Assembly: GCF_000384255.1 (NCBI RefSeq)
Contig: NZ_KB913035.1
Location: 1,525,362 to 1,589,361, forward strand
From: Methylotenera mobilis 13
GTDB lineage: Bacteria > Pseudomonadota > Gammaproteobacteria > Burkholderiales > Methylophilaceae
DNA: 64,000 nt
Direction of reading: 5' to 3'
The position numbers were made by a program, and so were the translations under genes. The notes under the pieces are model-generated. The model was not told where the DNA came from. It saw nothing but the letters and a program-made list of their open reading frames with translations, and ran no database searches. Positions 39,485 through 49,384 of the stretch are shown here, in pieces. Each line of letters opens with the position of its first letter. Positions within the stretch are counted from its first letter, which is position 1.

Positions 39485-40411
39485 ATGAAAAAAACAGCAT
39501 TCTTTTTTCCAGGCCAAGGCTCACAGTCAGTAGGTATGATGAGCGGTTTTGGTGATAATAAAATTATCCGTGATACATTCCAGGAAGCATCCGATGTTTT
39601 AGGTGTGGATTTTTGGGCAATGGCAACTGAAGCCAATGAGCTGATTAACGATACCACTAACACTCAGCCTATTATGCTTACAGCAGGTGTAGCTGCATGG
39701 CGTGCATGGCAGGCTGTATCAGATCAAATGCCATCAGTAGTAGCGGGGCATAGCTTGGGTGAGTACACGGCATTAGTAGCCGCTGGCGTGCTGTCATTTA
39801 AAGATGCATTGCCGCTAGTAAGATATCGCGCAGAAGTGATGCAAAGCGCTGTTCCTGCAGGCGTCGGTGCAATGGCTGCAATTTTAGGGCTAGATGATGA
39901 TGCTGTGCGTGCCGTTTGTTCTGAAGCTGCACAAGGCGACGTACTGGAAGCGGTTAACCTAAACTCACCAGGACAAGTTGTGATTGCAGGTAACAAAGCC
40001 GCCGTAGAGCGCGGCATGGAGGTCGCTAAAGCTAAAGGCGCCAAGCGTGCACTAGCTTTACCAGTAAGTGTACCGTCTCACTGTGCGCTAATGCGCCCGG
40101 CCGCACTTAGACTGGCTGACTATTTAGCGAGTGTGACGATTAACGCACCGCAAATTCCCGTAGTACACAATGCCGATGTTGTGGCTTACAATGATGGTGA
40201 TAAAATAAAAGACGCGTTGGTGCGTCAGTTGTATAGCCCAGTACGCTGGGTTGAAACCGTGCAGTATATCGCAGCACAAGGCATTACACAATCAGCAGAG
40301 TGTGGTCCTGGCAAAGTGTTGGCTGGGCTAACTAAACGCATCGTTACCGAATTGCCATGCGTTGCTTTAACAAGTAACGACGCATTAATTGAATTCAAAA
40401 ATACACTTTAA
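39485..40411 (+). CDS. fabD: malonyl-CoA--ACP transacylase
   Basis: Loads malonyl onto ACP. FFPGQGSQSVGM opens the protein, the nucleophile elbow GHSLGEYTAL is near residue 91, and PVSVPSHCALM (catalytic His) near 200. QSAECGPGKVLAGL closes the fold. Length 308. It lies between fabH and fabG. Confidence 0.97.
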   Translation: MKKTAFFFPGQGSQSVGMMSGFGDNKIIRDTFQEASDVLGVDFWAMATEANELINDTTNTQPIMLTAGVAAWRAWQAVSDQMPSVVAGHSLGEYTALVAAGVLSFKDALPLVRYRAEVMQSAVPAGVGAMAAILGLDDDAVRAVCSEAAQGDVLEAVNLNSPGQVVIAGNKAAVERGMEVAKAKGAKRALALPVSVPSHCALMRPAALRLADYLASVTINAPQIPVVHNADVVAYNDGDKIKDALVRQLYSPVRWVETVQYIAAQGITQSAECGPGKVLAGLTKRIVTELPCVALTSNDALIEFKNTL

Positions 40412-40431
40412 AAAATTATAAGAGGTCGCTT

Positions 40432-41172
40432 ATGTTAGCTGGTCAAATTGCATTAGTCACAGGCGCAAGCCGCGGCATTGGTGCTGCTATTGCTTTAGAG
40501 TTGGGTAAGCAAGGCGCAATCGTCATCGGTACCGCAACTTCAGAGAAAGGTGCGTCAGCCATTAGTGAGACATTAACTGCTGCCGGTATTCAAGGCGAGG
40601 GAATGTCTTTAGATGTGAATGATGCAGCGCAAGTGGAGGCCACGTTAAAAGCGGTTGGCGAAAAATATGGTGATGTGAGCGTACTTGTTAACAATGCCGG
40701 CATTACGCGCGACACTTTACTTATGCGCATGAAAGATGATGACTGGGATGCGGTTATCAGCACCAATTTAACTTCTGTATTTCGCATGAGTCAGGCAGTG
40801 TTGCGCCCAATGATGAAGGCGCGCGTAGGGCGTATTATTAGCATTTCATCTGTGGTTGGTCACATGGGTAATGCCGGTCAAACTAACTATGCTGCGGCCA
40901 AAGCAGGCATGACTGGCTTTACGAAATCATTAGCGGCAGAGGTTGGAAGTCGTGGAATTACTGTAAACTGTGTGGCGCCAGGTTTTATTGAAACGGATAT
41001 GACAGCAGAGCTATCTGAGGATATCACCAATAAAATGCTTGCACGCATTCCATTAGGGAGATTAGGCTCAGTAAAAGAAATTGCAGCAACTGTTGCGTTC
41101 CTGGCTTCACCTAGTGCAGCTTATATTACTGGCGAAACAATCCATGTAAATGGTGGGATGTTAATGGTTTAA
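40432..41172 (+). CDS. fabG: 3-oxoacyl-ACP reductase
   Basis: NADPH-dependent SDR reductase of the elongation cycle. The cofactor motif TGASRGIGAAIA is at residues 11-22, NNAG near 87, and the catalytic Ser and YxxxK in ISSVVGHMG and NYAAAKAGM. AARIPLGRLGS-like C-terminus (LARIPLGRLG) and TGETIHVNGGM are standard. Length 246. AGAGG lies seven bases before the ATG. Confidence 0.97.
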   Translation: MLAGQIALVTGASRGIGAAIALELGKQGAIVIGTATSEKGASAISETLTAAGIQGEGMSLDVNDAAQVEATLKAVGEKYGDVSVLVNNAGITRDTLLMRMKDDDWDAVISTNLTSVFRMSQAVLRPMMKARVGRIISISSVVGHMGNAGQTNYAAAKAGMTGFTKSLAAEVGSRGITVNCVAPGFIETDMTAELSEDITNKMLARIPLGRLGSVKEIAATVAFLASPSAAYITGETIHVNGGMLMV

Positions 41173-41224
41173 TGATCTTTTTATATAAAGACGCCAGTAG
41201 ATTTGCTACTATTAATTAAGTTTT

Positions 41225-41252
41225 TTGTATTATCGTTGAGTTTTGGTAGAAT
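41225..41252 (+). promoter_or_regulatory. putative acpP promoter
   Basis: TTGTAT, a 16-base spacer and TAGAAT match a sigma70 promoter. It lies about 60 bases before the acpP start. A dedicated promoter is expected because ACP is needed in large excess over the Fab enzymes. Confidence 0.5.
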
Positions 41253-41312
41253 GCTGCCTTAGCTGAACTATTTTTTATATTTAAGCTATTTTTTATATTA
41301 AGGGGTATTTAG

Positions 41313-41549
41313 ATGTCTGACATCGAACAACGTGTTAAAAAAATTGTTGCTGAACAACTAGGTGCAAATGAAGCTGATGTTAAAAATGCATCATCATTTG
41401 TAGATGACTTAGGTGCTGATTCACTTGATACAGTGGAGTTGGTAATGGCGCTAGAAGAAGAGTTTGACTGCGAAATTCCTGATGAAGAAGCAGAAAAAAT
41501 CACTACAGTTCAATTAGCGATTGATTACATCAATACTAACCTCAAATAA
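41313..41549 (+). CDS. acpP: acyl carrier protein
   Basis: A 78-residue acidic four-helix carrier. The phosphopantetheine serine is in [18 protein letters not shown] (about S37). The N-terminus [17 protein letters not shown] and the C-terminal DYINTNLK are near-invariant. AGGGGTATTTAG precedes the ATG. Its own terminator follows. Confidence 0.98.
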   Translation: MSDIEQRVKKIVAEQLGANEADVKNASSFVDDLGADSLDTVELVMALEEEFDCEIPDEEAEKITTVQLAIDYINTNLK

Positions 41550-41560
41550 ATTCACAATTA

Positions 41561-41595
41561 GGCAGTTTGCTCATTCCGAGCTTGCTGCCTTTTGC
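41561..41595 (+). terminator. intrinsic terminator after acpP
   Basis: GGCAGTTTGCTC pairs with GAGCTTGCTGCC (two-base internal mismatch) over a five-base loop, then TTTT. It separates acpP from fabF. Confidence 0.78.
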
Positions 41596-41780
41596 CTTTT
41601 TGTTTCCTAAACCTCGTCTTAAAACGCTTTTTTAAAAGTGGCCTTATACTTCAATGGATAAGTGACTTCGGAAGACGCAGGTAATATAGAAACCGAGATA
41701 GTCCTTGTTGTAAAGTGTGGCCGTGGCTGGTTGGCGGCTAATGTAATACACATAGTAAAGAATTCTTAGAGGTATCCTGT

Positions 41781-43013
41781 ATGTCTAAACGTAGAGTTGT
41801 AGTAACTGGTCTTGGTGTTGTTTCGCCTGTTGGTATTGGTGTTAAAACTGCTTGGGATAATTTAGTTGCCGGTAAATCTGGCATTACGCAAATTACTAAG
41901 TTTGACGCGAGTGCATTTTCATCAACCGTCGCAGGTGAGGTGAAAAATTTCAACCCTGAAGACTTTATCACTGCAAAAGATGCGAGACGTATGGATACTT
42001 TCATTCAATACGGCCTCGCTGCCGCTATTGAGGCAGTTAAAGACTCGGGCATAGTTGCTACCGAAGAAAATGCTGAACGTATTGGTGTTTCAATAGGCTC
42101 TGGCATTGGTGGTATGCAACTTATTGAAGACACTGATGTGCTTTACAAAGAGTCTGGACCGCGCAAAATATCGCCATTTTTCATCCCAGGTACTATCATT
42201 AACATGATTTCAGGCAATCTGAGTATCATGTTTGGCTTTAAAGGCCCTAACGTTTCTATCGTCACTGCATGTACTACTGGTACGCATTCGATTGGTGATG
42301 CTTCACGTATGATTGAGTACGGTGATGCAGATGTAATGATTGCTGGTGGTGCAGAAGCTGCAATCACACGTTTAAGCGTAGGTGGTTTTGCCGCTGCACG
42401 CGCACTTTCAACACGAAATGATGATCCTGCAACTGCAAGTCGCCCTTGGGATAAGGATCGTGATGGTTTTGTCATTGGTGAGGGTGCCGGCGTCATGGTG
42501 CTGGAAGAGTACGAGCATGCGAAAAAACGCGGCGCGAAAATTTATGCAGAGCTAAGCGGTTATGGTATGAGTGCGGATGCTTATCATATGACGGCCCCAA
42601 ATATGGACGGTCCACGCCGTTCTATGCGCAATGCAATGCAGAACGCAGGAATTAACCCAGATGCCGTGCAGTATGTAAACGCGCACGGCACATCAACACC
42701 ACTTGGTGATACTAATGAAACTAACGCAATTAAAGCTGCATTCGGTGACCATGCTTACAAGTTTGTAGTGAACTCGACTAAATCGATGACAGGTCATTTA
42801 CTTGGCGGCGCTGGTGGTTTGGAGTCCGTGTTTACCGTACTCGCAATCCATCATCAGTTATCTCCACCTACTATTAACATTTTTAACCAAGATCCAGATT
42901 GCGATTTAGATTATTGTGCGAACACTGCACGTGATATGAAGATTGAATACGCACTGAAAAACAACTTTGGCTTTGGTGGAACCAACGGTAGTTTGGTGTT
43001 TAAAAAAGTGTAA
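41781..43013 (+). CDS. fabF: beta-ketoacyl-ACP synthase II
   Basis: Elongating condensing enzyme. The catalytic Cys is in [12 protein letters not shown] (about 163), and the His residues are in [12 protein letters not shown] (about 303) and [15 protein letters not shown] (about 340). [15 protein letters not shown] opens the protein. Length 410. AGAGG lies upstream of the start. An intrinsic terminator follows, ending the fab cluster. Confidence 0.97.
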   Translation: MSKRRVVVTGLGVVSPVGIGVKTAWDNLVAGKSGITQITKFDASAFSSTVAGEVKNFNPEDFITAKDARRMDTFIQYGLAAAIEAVKDSGIVATEENAERIGVSIGSGIGGMQLIEDTDVLYKESGPRKISPFFIPGTIINMISGNLSIMFGFKGPNVSIVTACTTGTHSIGDASRMIEYGDADVMIAGGAEAAITRLSVGGFAAARALSTRNDDPATASRPWDKDRDGFVIGEGAGVMVLEEYEHAKKRGAKIYAELSGYGMSADAYHMTAPNMDGPRRSMRNAMQNAGINPDAVQYVNAHGTSTPLGDTNETNAIKAAFGDHAYKFVVNSTKSMTGHLLGGAGGLESVFTVLAIHHQLSPPTINIFNQDPDCDLDYCANTARDMKIEYALKNNFGFGGTNGSLVFKKV

Positions 43014-43037
43014 CTTTCTATTAACTTGCTGATATCT

Positions 43038-43070
43038 AAGCCCGCATTGGTGATCACTGCGGGCTTTTTA
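43038..43070 (+). terminator. intrinsic terminator after fabF
   Basis: A 9-bp perfect stem AAGCCCGCA/TGCGGGCTT with an 11-base loop, then TTT. Confidence 0.92.
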
Positions 43071-43121
43071 TTCACTGTTTTAGGTAGTGTATTTATGGCC
43101 CGTATGGTTTAATTACAACTT

Positions 43122-43958
43122 ATGATCCATCAGCACACATCTTTAATAAACGGCAGTTTTGATCAAGTAATCTCAGCTGCAGACCGTGGCTTTACCTACG
43201 GTGACGGTGTATTTAGGACCATGAAAATTAGAGATGGTCAACCAATTAGCTGGCCTTTTCATTATCAAAAATTAGTGGCGGATTGTGCTGTGATTGGGAT
43301 TGTTTGCCCGAGTGCAGAGTTGTTAATGTCTGATATTCAGCAACTATTTCCGATAGAAGAATTTGATAATGGCGAAGTCTCTGTTGCTAAAATCATTATT
43401 ACTAGAGGTGAGGGTGAGCGCGGCTATGCGCCACCTGCAGTCACCATTCCGACCCGCGTATTGATTAAATCATCCATGCCGACTTATCTGGATGCCCACT
43501 ATTTAAGTGGTGTACGTCTGCATTTGTGTGACACTCGTTTAGCCTTACAACCAAAACTTGCTGGCATTAAACATCTTAACCGCCTGGAAAATATATTGGC
43601 GCGTATGGAGTGGCGTGAGGAATCTATTTTTGATGGTCTCATGATGGATATGCAAAGCAATGTGATTGAATGCACAATGAGTAATATTTTTGCCCGTGTA
43701 GGTAGCCATTTATACACGCCAGATTTAAGCCAGTGCGGTGTTGCTGGTATCACTAGGCAAAGAATACTTGGTTTAGAAAGCCTACTCGGTTTGAATTGCA
43801 GCGAAGTAACAATAACATTGCCGGAGCTATTGAGTGCAGACGAGGTGATTGTCTGTAATAGCCTATATGGCGCATTTCAGGTAACGGCAATAGGTAATCA
43901 AACATGGGAGCAGCAATCGTTGGCTTCTACAATTAGAAATATACTGACTCATGGTTAA
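43122..43958 (+). CDS. pabC: aminodeoxychorismate lyase
   Basis: Class IV PLP enzyme splitting 4-amino-4-deoxychorismate into p-aminobenzoate and pyruvate for folate. DRGFTYGDGVFRTMKI near residue 25 and the PLP lysine in PKLAGIKHLNRLENILAR (about K145) are clear. MSNIFARVGSHLYTPDLSQCG and VAGITRQRIL follow. Length 278. It overlaps mltG by eight bases. The order pabC-mltG-tmk-holB after fabF is the standard one. Confidence 0.95.
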   Translation: MIHQHTSLINGSFDQVISAADRGFTYGDGVFRTMKIRDGQPISWPFHYQKLVADCAVIGIVCPSAELLMSDIQQLFPIEEFDNGEVSVAKIIITRGEGERGYAPPAVTIPTRVLIKSSMPTYLDAHYLSGVRLHLCDTRLALQPKLAGIKHLNRLENILARMEWREESIFDGLMMDMQSNVIECTMSNIFARVGSHLYTPDLSQCGVAGITRQRILGLESLLGLNCSEVTITLPELLSADEVIVCNSLYGAFQVTAIGNQTWEQQSLASTIRNILTHG

Positions 43959-44946
43959 ACGCATTAAAAAATGGCTTCTGATCTGCTTAATTGCTGCTTT
44001 ATTGATGGTCGGCTGGTTGGTGTACTACGCTATTGCTCCTTTAAAGTTGCAACCTAGTAGCCAGGAGGTTGTGATTGCGCCAAATAGCGGGCTCCGAAGT
44101 ATTGCGAACCAGTTGGTAGCACAAGGCGTATTACGTGAGCCATGGCGATTTGTGTTGATTGCCAAGCTTTTAAATAAAGAACAATATTTACAAGCGGGTA
44201 GTTACACCTTAAATAAAAATATTTCACCTTATCAACTGTTACTCTCGCTCAATTACGGCAAGGCTACACAAGGAAGCGTCACTTTTATTGAAGGACGTAC
44301 GTTTGCGCAGATGCGCGAGAAGCTGGCAAATAATGATGCAGTAAAGCAAACTATTACCAGCTTATCTGACCGTGAGATTATGCAATTACTTGGCTCGACA
44401 TACAATGCGCCAGAGGGGCTATTTTTCCCTGATACTTTTTATTTCAATCGCCATACGACAGATATAGCATTATTGAAAATCAGTTACGATGCGATGCAGG
44501 CTAAGCTTGATAAAGCATGGCAAAACCGAGAAGAAAATTTACCGTATAAAAATAGCTATGAGGCTTTGATTATGGCTTCAATTGTTGAAAAAGAGACAGG
44601 TAAAGCCAGTGAGCGTCCAATGATTGCTGGTGTTTTTATCAACAGAATGCGTTTTGGCATGCGATTACAGACTGATCCAACGGTTATTTATGGAATGGGC
44701 TTACAATTTAACGGCAACATCAGAAAAAAAGATCTATTAACGGATACGCCCTATAACACTTATACAAGAAGCGGCTTACCACCAACACCAATCGCAATGC
44801 CTGGTATCGCTGCAATTGAAGCCGCTTTGCACCCAGCTAAAACCAAAGCACTTTATTTTGTAGGCAAAGGTGATGGTAGCCATGCTTTTTCTAATGACCT
44901 GAATGAACATAACCGTGCAGTAGTGCGTTATCAGTTGAAAAAATAA
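43951..44946 (+). CDS. mltG: endolytic murein transglycosylase MltG
   Basis: Membrane-anchored lytic transglycosylase that ends glycan-strand polymerisation. One N-terminal membrane helix (about residues 8-29), a LysM-like region, then the YceG domain. The catalytic Glu is in [11 protein letters not shown] (about 213-219), and [12 protein letters not shown] and [18 protein letters not shown] are signatures. Length 331. It overlaps pabC, and tmk starts four bases after its stop. Confidence 0.95.
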   Translation: MVKRIKKWLLICLIAALLMVGWLVYYAIAPLKLQPSSQEVVIAPNSGLRSIANQLVAQGVLREPWRFVLIAKLLNKEQYLQAGSYTLNKNISPYQLLLSLNYGKATQGSVTFIEGRTFAQMREKLANNDAVKQTITSLSDREIMQLLGSTYNAPEGLFFPDTFYFNRHTTDIALLKISYDAMQAKLDKAWQNREENLPYKNSYEALIMASIVEKETGKASERPMIAGVFINRMRFGMRLQTDPTVIYGMGLQFNGNIRKKDLLTDTPYNTYTRSGLPPTPIAMPGIAAIEAALHPAKTKALYFVGKGDGSHAFSNDLNEHNRAVVRYQLKK

Positions 44947-44950
44947 AAAT

Positions 44951-45556
44951 ATGAATGCTAAGTTTATTACCCTAGAAGGGATGGATGGTGCGGGTAAAAG
45001 CACACATATCTCTAGTATTATTGAGTTACTGAGTGCTCGTGGCGTAGAAGTTGTTTCAACGCGTGAGCCAGGCGGTACTGAGCTAGGTGAACGCCTGAGA
45101 GAGCTACTGCTGCATGAGGCTATGCATCCAGAAACTGAAACTTTGTTAATGTTTGCAGCTAGGCGTGAGCATATTGCTCAGGTGATTAAGCCTGCGTTAG
45201 CGCGCGGAGCTTGCGTACTGTCTGATCGCTTCACAGATGCAACCTATGCTTACCAGTGTGGCGCTAAAGGCGTAGACGCTTCAAAAATTGAGCTTTTGGA
45301 ACACTGGGTGCAAGATAGCTTGCAACCTGATATGACATTGCTATTTGATGTACCTGTTGAAGTCAGCATGCAACGGTTGTCAGCTGCACGTACGCCAGAT
45401 AAGTTTGAAAGAGAGTCAGCTGATTTCTTCACACGCATTCGCAATGCCTATTTGCAGCGCGCACAGCAAAACCCAGCAAGATTCAGAGTCATTGATAGTA
45501 ATCAACCGCTAGCAGAAGTTGCGAAGTCTGTGGCGGAAGCGATAGCCTCTTTATGA
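44951..45556 (+). CDS. tmk: thymidylate kinase
   Basis: Phosphorylates dTMP to dTDP. The P-loop [12 protein letters not shown] is at residues 8-19, the dTMP-binding [11 protein letters not shown] near 37, and [11 protein letters not shown] near 97. Length 201. It overlaps holB by four bases (ATGA). Confidence 0.97.
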   Translation: MNAKFITLEGMDGAGKSTHISSIIELLSARGVEVVSTREPGGTELGERLRELLLHEAMHPETETLLMFAARREHIAQVIKPALARGACVLSDRFTDATYAYQCGAKGVDASKIELLEHWVQDSLQPDMTLLFDVPVEVSMQRLSAARTPDKFERESADFFTRIRNAYLQRAQQNPARFRVIDSNQPLAEVAKSVAEAIASL

Positions 45557-46551
45557 ATGATGCTCAGATCTTCCCATGGCAATCCCAGATATGGGAGCGT
45601 TTAGTACATGATAGTCAACGCTTGCCTCATGCTATTCTGCTACATGGGAGGGCAGGCATTGGTAAGTACAATTTCGCATGCAGTTTTAGTCAAGCGCTAT
45701 TGTGTTTAAATAAAATGCCAAATGGAGGTGCATGTAAAACATGTGCTAGCTGTCACTGGTTTAATGATGATAGTCACCCTGACTTTCGTTTGCTGACCCC
45801 AGAACAAGATGCTGAATCTGATGATACCGTATCTAGTAAAAAAACTAAGAAAAAAACACAAATTTCCGTGTCGCAGATTCGAGATTTAAGTGATTTTTTA
45901 AGCTTATCAAGTCATCAAAGTAGTGGTATGCGTATTGTTTTAATCCATCCTGCTGAAGCATTAAATGTCGCCTCTGCAAATGCATTACTTAAAATGCTAG
46001 AAGAACCTGCCTCTGGTGTGATTTTTATTTTAGTAGCTCATCAATTGCAGCGACTATTACCGACCATTATTAGTCGGTGCCAGAAAATAAACATGCCTGT
46101 GCCAAATGAGGAGCAATCACTCGGGTGGTTGGAGGAGCAGGGCGTAAAAAATGCAAAACAACAATTAGCCTATCTAGAGGGATCACCAATTAAAGTACTT
46201 TCTGAACAAATGCAATTTGATCAACTGTCTGAAATTTGGAAGCATCTTGCGCTTGGCCCAAAACTGGAACCATATGTGCTAGCACCTTTGTTAATTGCCA
46301 ATTCAGCTGAAACTGGTGTGATTGCGATTCAAAAATGGATATATGATATGGTTGCTATTAAGTTGGGACAGCAGGTTCGCTATCATTTGCAGTACATCAG
46401 CGCTTTGCAAGCTTTGGCGGACAAGGTAAACTTAAGCAGGTTATTCGATATGTATAAAAGAATGAACGAGTTAAGGAAATTAGCCTCACATCCATTGAAT
46501 CATGAGTTACAGATGGAAGGCCTTCTACTTGAGTACACCAAAATTTTTTAG
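45553..46551 (+). CDS. holB: DNA polymerase III subunit delta'
   Basis: Clamp-loader subunit. The P-loop-like [12 protein letters not shown] near residue 31 has Tyr where ATP-binding relatives have Thr/Ser, as expected for the non-hydrolysing delta' subunit. The zinc-module cysteines are in CKTCASCHW. The SRC-like arginine-finger motif is in ISRCQKI (about 176), and [18 protein letters not shown] is the diagnostic helix. Length 332. The tmk-holB-pilZ-tatD order supports it. Confidence 0.95.
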   Translation: MNDAQIFPWQSQIWERLVHDSQRLPHAILLHGRAGIGKYNFACSFSQALLCLNKMPNGGACKTCASCHWFNDDSHPDFRLLTPEQDAESDDTVSSKKTKKKTQISVSQIRDLSDFLSLSSHQSSGMRIVLIHPAEALNVASANALLKMLEEPASGVIFILVAHQLQRLLPTIISRCQKINMPVPNEEQSLGWLEEQGVKNAKQQLAYLEGSPIKVLSEQMQFDQLSEIWKHLALGPKLEPYVLAPLLIANSAETGVIAIQKWIYDMVAIKLGQQVRYHLQYISALQALADKVNLSRLFDMYKRMNELRKLASHPLNHELQMEGLLLEYTKIF

Positions 46552-46617
46552 TTTCAATTTGTTTTGTTAGGTAAATAAAACAAATCATTAAGCAGAGTCC
46601 TTCAAAAGAGTTTAATT

Positions 46618-47001
46618 ATGGCTGAAGATATACAAGACGAAATTAAAAATGCCAACACTGTTGCGCCTAAACCAGGTGTTTTGTCACTGGCAATCAAGGA
46701 AAAGGCGGCCCTATATGCAGCATACATGCCCTTCTTAGTGGGCGGCGGCTTGTTTATTCCAACAACGAAATCATTTCAAATGGGCGAAGAAGTATTTATG
46801 TTACTTAGCTTAATTGATGACCCTGTCAAACTGAAGGTGGTTGGCAACGTCGTTTGGATTACGCCTAATACTCAAGGAAATAAACCACAGGGTATTGGTG
46901 TGCAGTTTAATGAAAAAAGCGGTGGCTTAGAAGCTCGCACTAAAATAGAGGGACTTTTAGGTAACGCGCTTAAATCATTACGTGCTACTCATACGATTTA
47001 G
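46618..47001 (+). CDS. pilZ: PilZ-domain protein (type IV pilus-type, atypical)
   Basis: A 127-residue single PilZ domain in the position occupied by the pilus-assembly pilZ gene in many proteobacteria (after holB). GGGLFIPTTKSFQMGEEVF, VVWITPNTQGNKPQGIGVQF and a C-terminal helix fit. The usual c-di-GMP motif (RxxxR with D/NxSxxG) is not seen: the equivalent is GGGLF without an arginine pair. It therefore probably acts by protein contact (with FimX or PilB in other species) rather than binding the nucleotide. Confidence 0.88.
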   Translation: MAEDIQDEIKNANTVAPKPGVLSLAIKEKAALYAAYMPFLVGGGLFIPTTKSFQMGEEVFMLLSLIDDPVKLKVVGNVVWITPNTQGNKPQGIGVQFNEKSGGLEARTKIEGLLGNALKSLRATHTI

Positions 47002-47010
47002 TTGAAAACC

Positions 47011-47781
47011 ATGCTTGTTGATTCTCATTGCCATCTTAATTTTCCAGAGCTACTAGCTAACCTCCCTGCCATTAAACAGGCTATGCAGGATAATCAGGTA
47101 GGGCATGCCTTATGTATTTCGGTGACTTTACCTGATTTTCCTCAAGTGTTGGCACTCGCTGAGGAAAATGAAAATTTTTATGCTTCTGTGGGTGTTCATC
47201 CCGATTATGAGGACATTCAGGAGCCTACCGTCGATGAGTTAATCAAACTTGCCAATCACCCTAAAGTGATTGCCATCGGTGAAACAGGTTTAGATTACTT
47301 TAGACTGACAGGTGACCTAGAATGGCAGCGTACACGTTTCCGTACGCATATACGCGCTGCGATTGCCACTGGTAAGCCGTTGGTGATTCATACACGAAAC
47401 TCACCAGAAGATACCTTGCGTATTATGCGAGAAGAAAACGCACAGCAAGTGGGTGGCGTGATGCATTGTTTTACAGAAAGCTTGGACGTTGCATTAGAGG
47501 CGATTGCGTTAGGATTTTATATTTCATTCTCTGGCATCATCACCTTCAAAAATGCACAGACCATTAAAGAAGTGGCTAAGCATGTGCCATTAGATCGAAT
47601 TCTGGTAGAAACTGACTCACCTTATTTAGCGCCAACGCCTTATCGTGGAAAGACAAACCAGCCGAGCTATGTCAAGCATGTGGCTGAGGAGGTTGCTAAT
47701 CTACGAGGTATTTCTTTTGATGAACTTGCTGCAGCTACGACGGAGAATTTCTTCCGCTTGTTTAAGCATGCTAAGCACTAA
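47011..47781 (+). CDS. TatD family metal-dependent hydrolase
   Basis: TIM-barrel amidohydrolase-like nuclease. The metal ligands are in VDSHCHLNF (His-x-His), GETGLDYF (Glu), VIHTRNSPED (His) and MHCFTES (His). The C-terminal Asp is in LVETDSPYLAP. It corresponds to YcfH beside holB in E. coli. Length 257. I chose the ATG at 47011; an in-frame TTG at 47002 immediately follows the pilZ stop. Confidence 0.93.
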   Translation: MLVDSHCHLNFPELLANLPAIKQAMQDNQVGHALCISVTLPDFPQVLALAEENENFYASVGVHPDYEDIQEPTVDELIKLANHPKVIAIGETGLDYFRLTGDLEWQRTRFRTHIRAAIATGKPLVIHTRNSPEDTLRIMREENAQQVGGVMHCFTESLDVALEAIALGFYISFSGIITFKNAQTIKEVAKHVPLDRILVETDSPYLAPTPYRGKTNQPSYVKHVAEEVANLRGISFDELAAATTENFFRLFKHAKH

Positions 47782-47843
47782 TTTGTCTAAATTTCTGTGC
47801 ATAATGAAATTGTAGACGCAGACATCACAGATAAAGGTTGTCA

Positions 47844-48605
47844 ATGCAATTAACAATGTTAGGGGTAGGTTCAAGTGCTGGTACGCCAATGATTGGCTGC
47901 CAATGCAATACTTGCGTCTCTACAGATAAACGTAACCATAGAACGCGTTGCTCAAGTGCTATCACGTTGGATAATGGCAACGTGATTCTTATCGATACAG
48001 GGCCAGATTTGCGTCATCAAGCTTTGAGAGAAGGTTTGATGAATGTGAATGCCGTGCTTTACACACATACACACGCTGATCATTTACATGGTATTGATGA
48101 TTTGCGCGCTTACTGTCAAAAACAGCGCTGTCAAATTCCGCTATATGGCAGTCCTGATGCAATGCGACATATCGCAGATAAGTTTGGCTATACGTTGCGT
48201 GAAGCTGGTGATTTTTGGGATTTACCCATTCTGAAAGTAAATCCAGTTGTTGCACCTTTCACATTATTTAACCAAGTCATCACACCGATTCCAATCAAGC
48301 ATGGACATAGTGATATATATGGCTACCGGATTGGTAACTTAGTATATTTAACCGATGTATCTGCTATACCTGATACATCGATGGCACTTTTGAAAGATGT
48401 TGATGTTTTGTTATTAGATTGTTTGCGTGTTACCCCACACTATAGCCACATCAATGTGGAACAAAGCCTTGCTTTCCTTAGTCAGATAGGGGCGAAAGCA
48501 ACGTACTTGATTCATATGACGCATGAGTTGGAATACACTGCACTCAGTGCACAGCTTCCTGATAATGTGTTTGTTGGCTACGATGGATTAAAAATTACGA
48601 TTTAG
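47844..48605 (+). CDS. MBL-fold metallo-hydrolase (PhnP-like)
   Basis: Metallo-beta-lactamase fold, 253 residues. GVGSSAGTPMIGCQCNTC at the N-terminus includes cysteines of a PhnP-type zinc site. The metal motif THTHADHLHGIDDLR is near residue 77, IKHGHSDIYGYRIGN near 153, and YLTDVSAIP with LDCLR contribute further ligands. PhnP acts on phosphoribosyl cyclic phosphates, but with no phn genes nearby the substrate is unknown. AAAGG lies six bases before the ATG. It follows tatD by 62 bases. Confidence 0.87.
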   Translation: MQLTMLGVGSSAGTPMIGCQCNTCVSTDKRNHRTRCSSAITLDNGNVILIDTGPDLRHQALREGLMNVNAVLYTHTHADHLHGIDDLRAYCQKQRCQIPLYGSPDAMRHIADKFGYTLREAGDFWDLPILKVNPVVAPFTLFNQVITPIPIKHGHSDIYGYRIGNLVYLTDVSAIPDTSMALLKDVDVLLLDCLRVTPHYSHINVEQSLAFLSQIGAKATYLIHMTHELEYTALSAQLPDNVFVGYDGLKITI

Positions 48606-48684
48606 TAGTAAACCAATTAATCAGTGAGACGTTTGTTAAAGCACCGATAAATGAGATAATAAAGCGTTAATTATGGAGATAGAT

Positions 48685-49065
48685 ATGCAATTTAGTATTA
48701 AGAAATTATTGTTAACCGTCGCGATGGCTTCTTTTTTGGCCACCTCAATGTCAGTGACGCATGCTGCGCCTCCTAAAACATACACTGAGAATGAGTTTTT
48801 GAATACATTTAGCGGAAAAACTAAAAAAGTAATCACCGATAAGTTAGGCGTACCTTTTAAAAAGGAAATGTCAGTTAAGCCATCTGGTGCTAATACAGTA
48901 ATGCTCAAGGCTGGTGCCGATGAAAGTAAATCTAAACCAGTTAAAGTTGAAATGTGGTACTACAAAAACATCGTGAAATATGACCCAAAACGTACTTACA
49001 AAGAAACTGAAATTACATTTGTAAATGACAGAGCAATGAACATTGCGTTCTTTAACAATCGTTAA
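48685..49065 (+). CDS. small exported protein of unknown function
   Basis: 126 residues with a clear signal peptide (about 1-27, ending VTHAAP), followed by a compact basic domain. The shape (LGVPFKKEM then VEMWYYKN then ITFVNDRAMNIAFF) recalls small BamE/SmpA-like outer-membrane folds, but that is only an impression. ATG 48685 is chosen because GGAGAT lies seven bases before it. I do not recognise the family. Confidence 0.65.
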   Translation: MQFSIKKLLLTVAMASFLATSMSVTHAAPPKTYTENEFLNTFSGKTKKVITDKLGVPFKKEMSVKPSGANTVMLKAGADESKSKPVKVEMWYYKNIVKYDPKRTYKETEITFVNDRAMNIAFFNNR

Positions 49066-49384
49066 TTCCCAAATAGCTGATACCTAAATAGCTGATAGAA
49101 GCATAGCTTTGTAGATCGCATAAGTTATGCTTCTTGATGGCTATCCATTTAAAACCTTATTCTATTCTCACCATCCAACCATTAGTCTAGATGAGACTGT
49201 TGGTTTAAATTCTCTTTAGCTTAACGACAGTCTTTGGTTTAAAACTACACGACTTGGTTTAATAAGACACTTAATTTGCGTATTTTTGCGATATTATTGA
49301 TGTGTGAATAGACTTTTATTGCTTCATGTTGTGTCTATCGTCATTGATATCATTTGCTAACCTAGTGTGGAGGTGAAGCCAAAT
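49066..49384. repeat. non-coding gap with direct repeats and a long hairpin
   Basis: No gene seen. It contains AAATAGCTGATA twice (49071-49082, 49086-49097). A 13-bp hairpin with one G-T pair (49097-49109 with 49122-49134) may end transcription from the exported-protein gene. The 9-mer TTGGTTTAA occurs three times (49200-49208, 49234-49242, 49254-49262), two of which directly adjoin the inverted repeat AGACTGT/ACAGTCT (49194-49200, 49227-49233). The arrangement resembles a regulator-binding region upstream of the HAD gene. Confidence 0.45.

Noticed and set aside
42143-42496. Long antisense frame over fabF
   Set aside because: Low-complexity Ser/Pro/Ala-rich product typical of antisense to a conserved gene.
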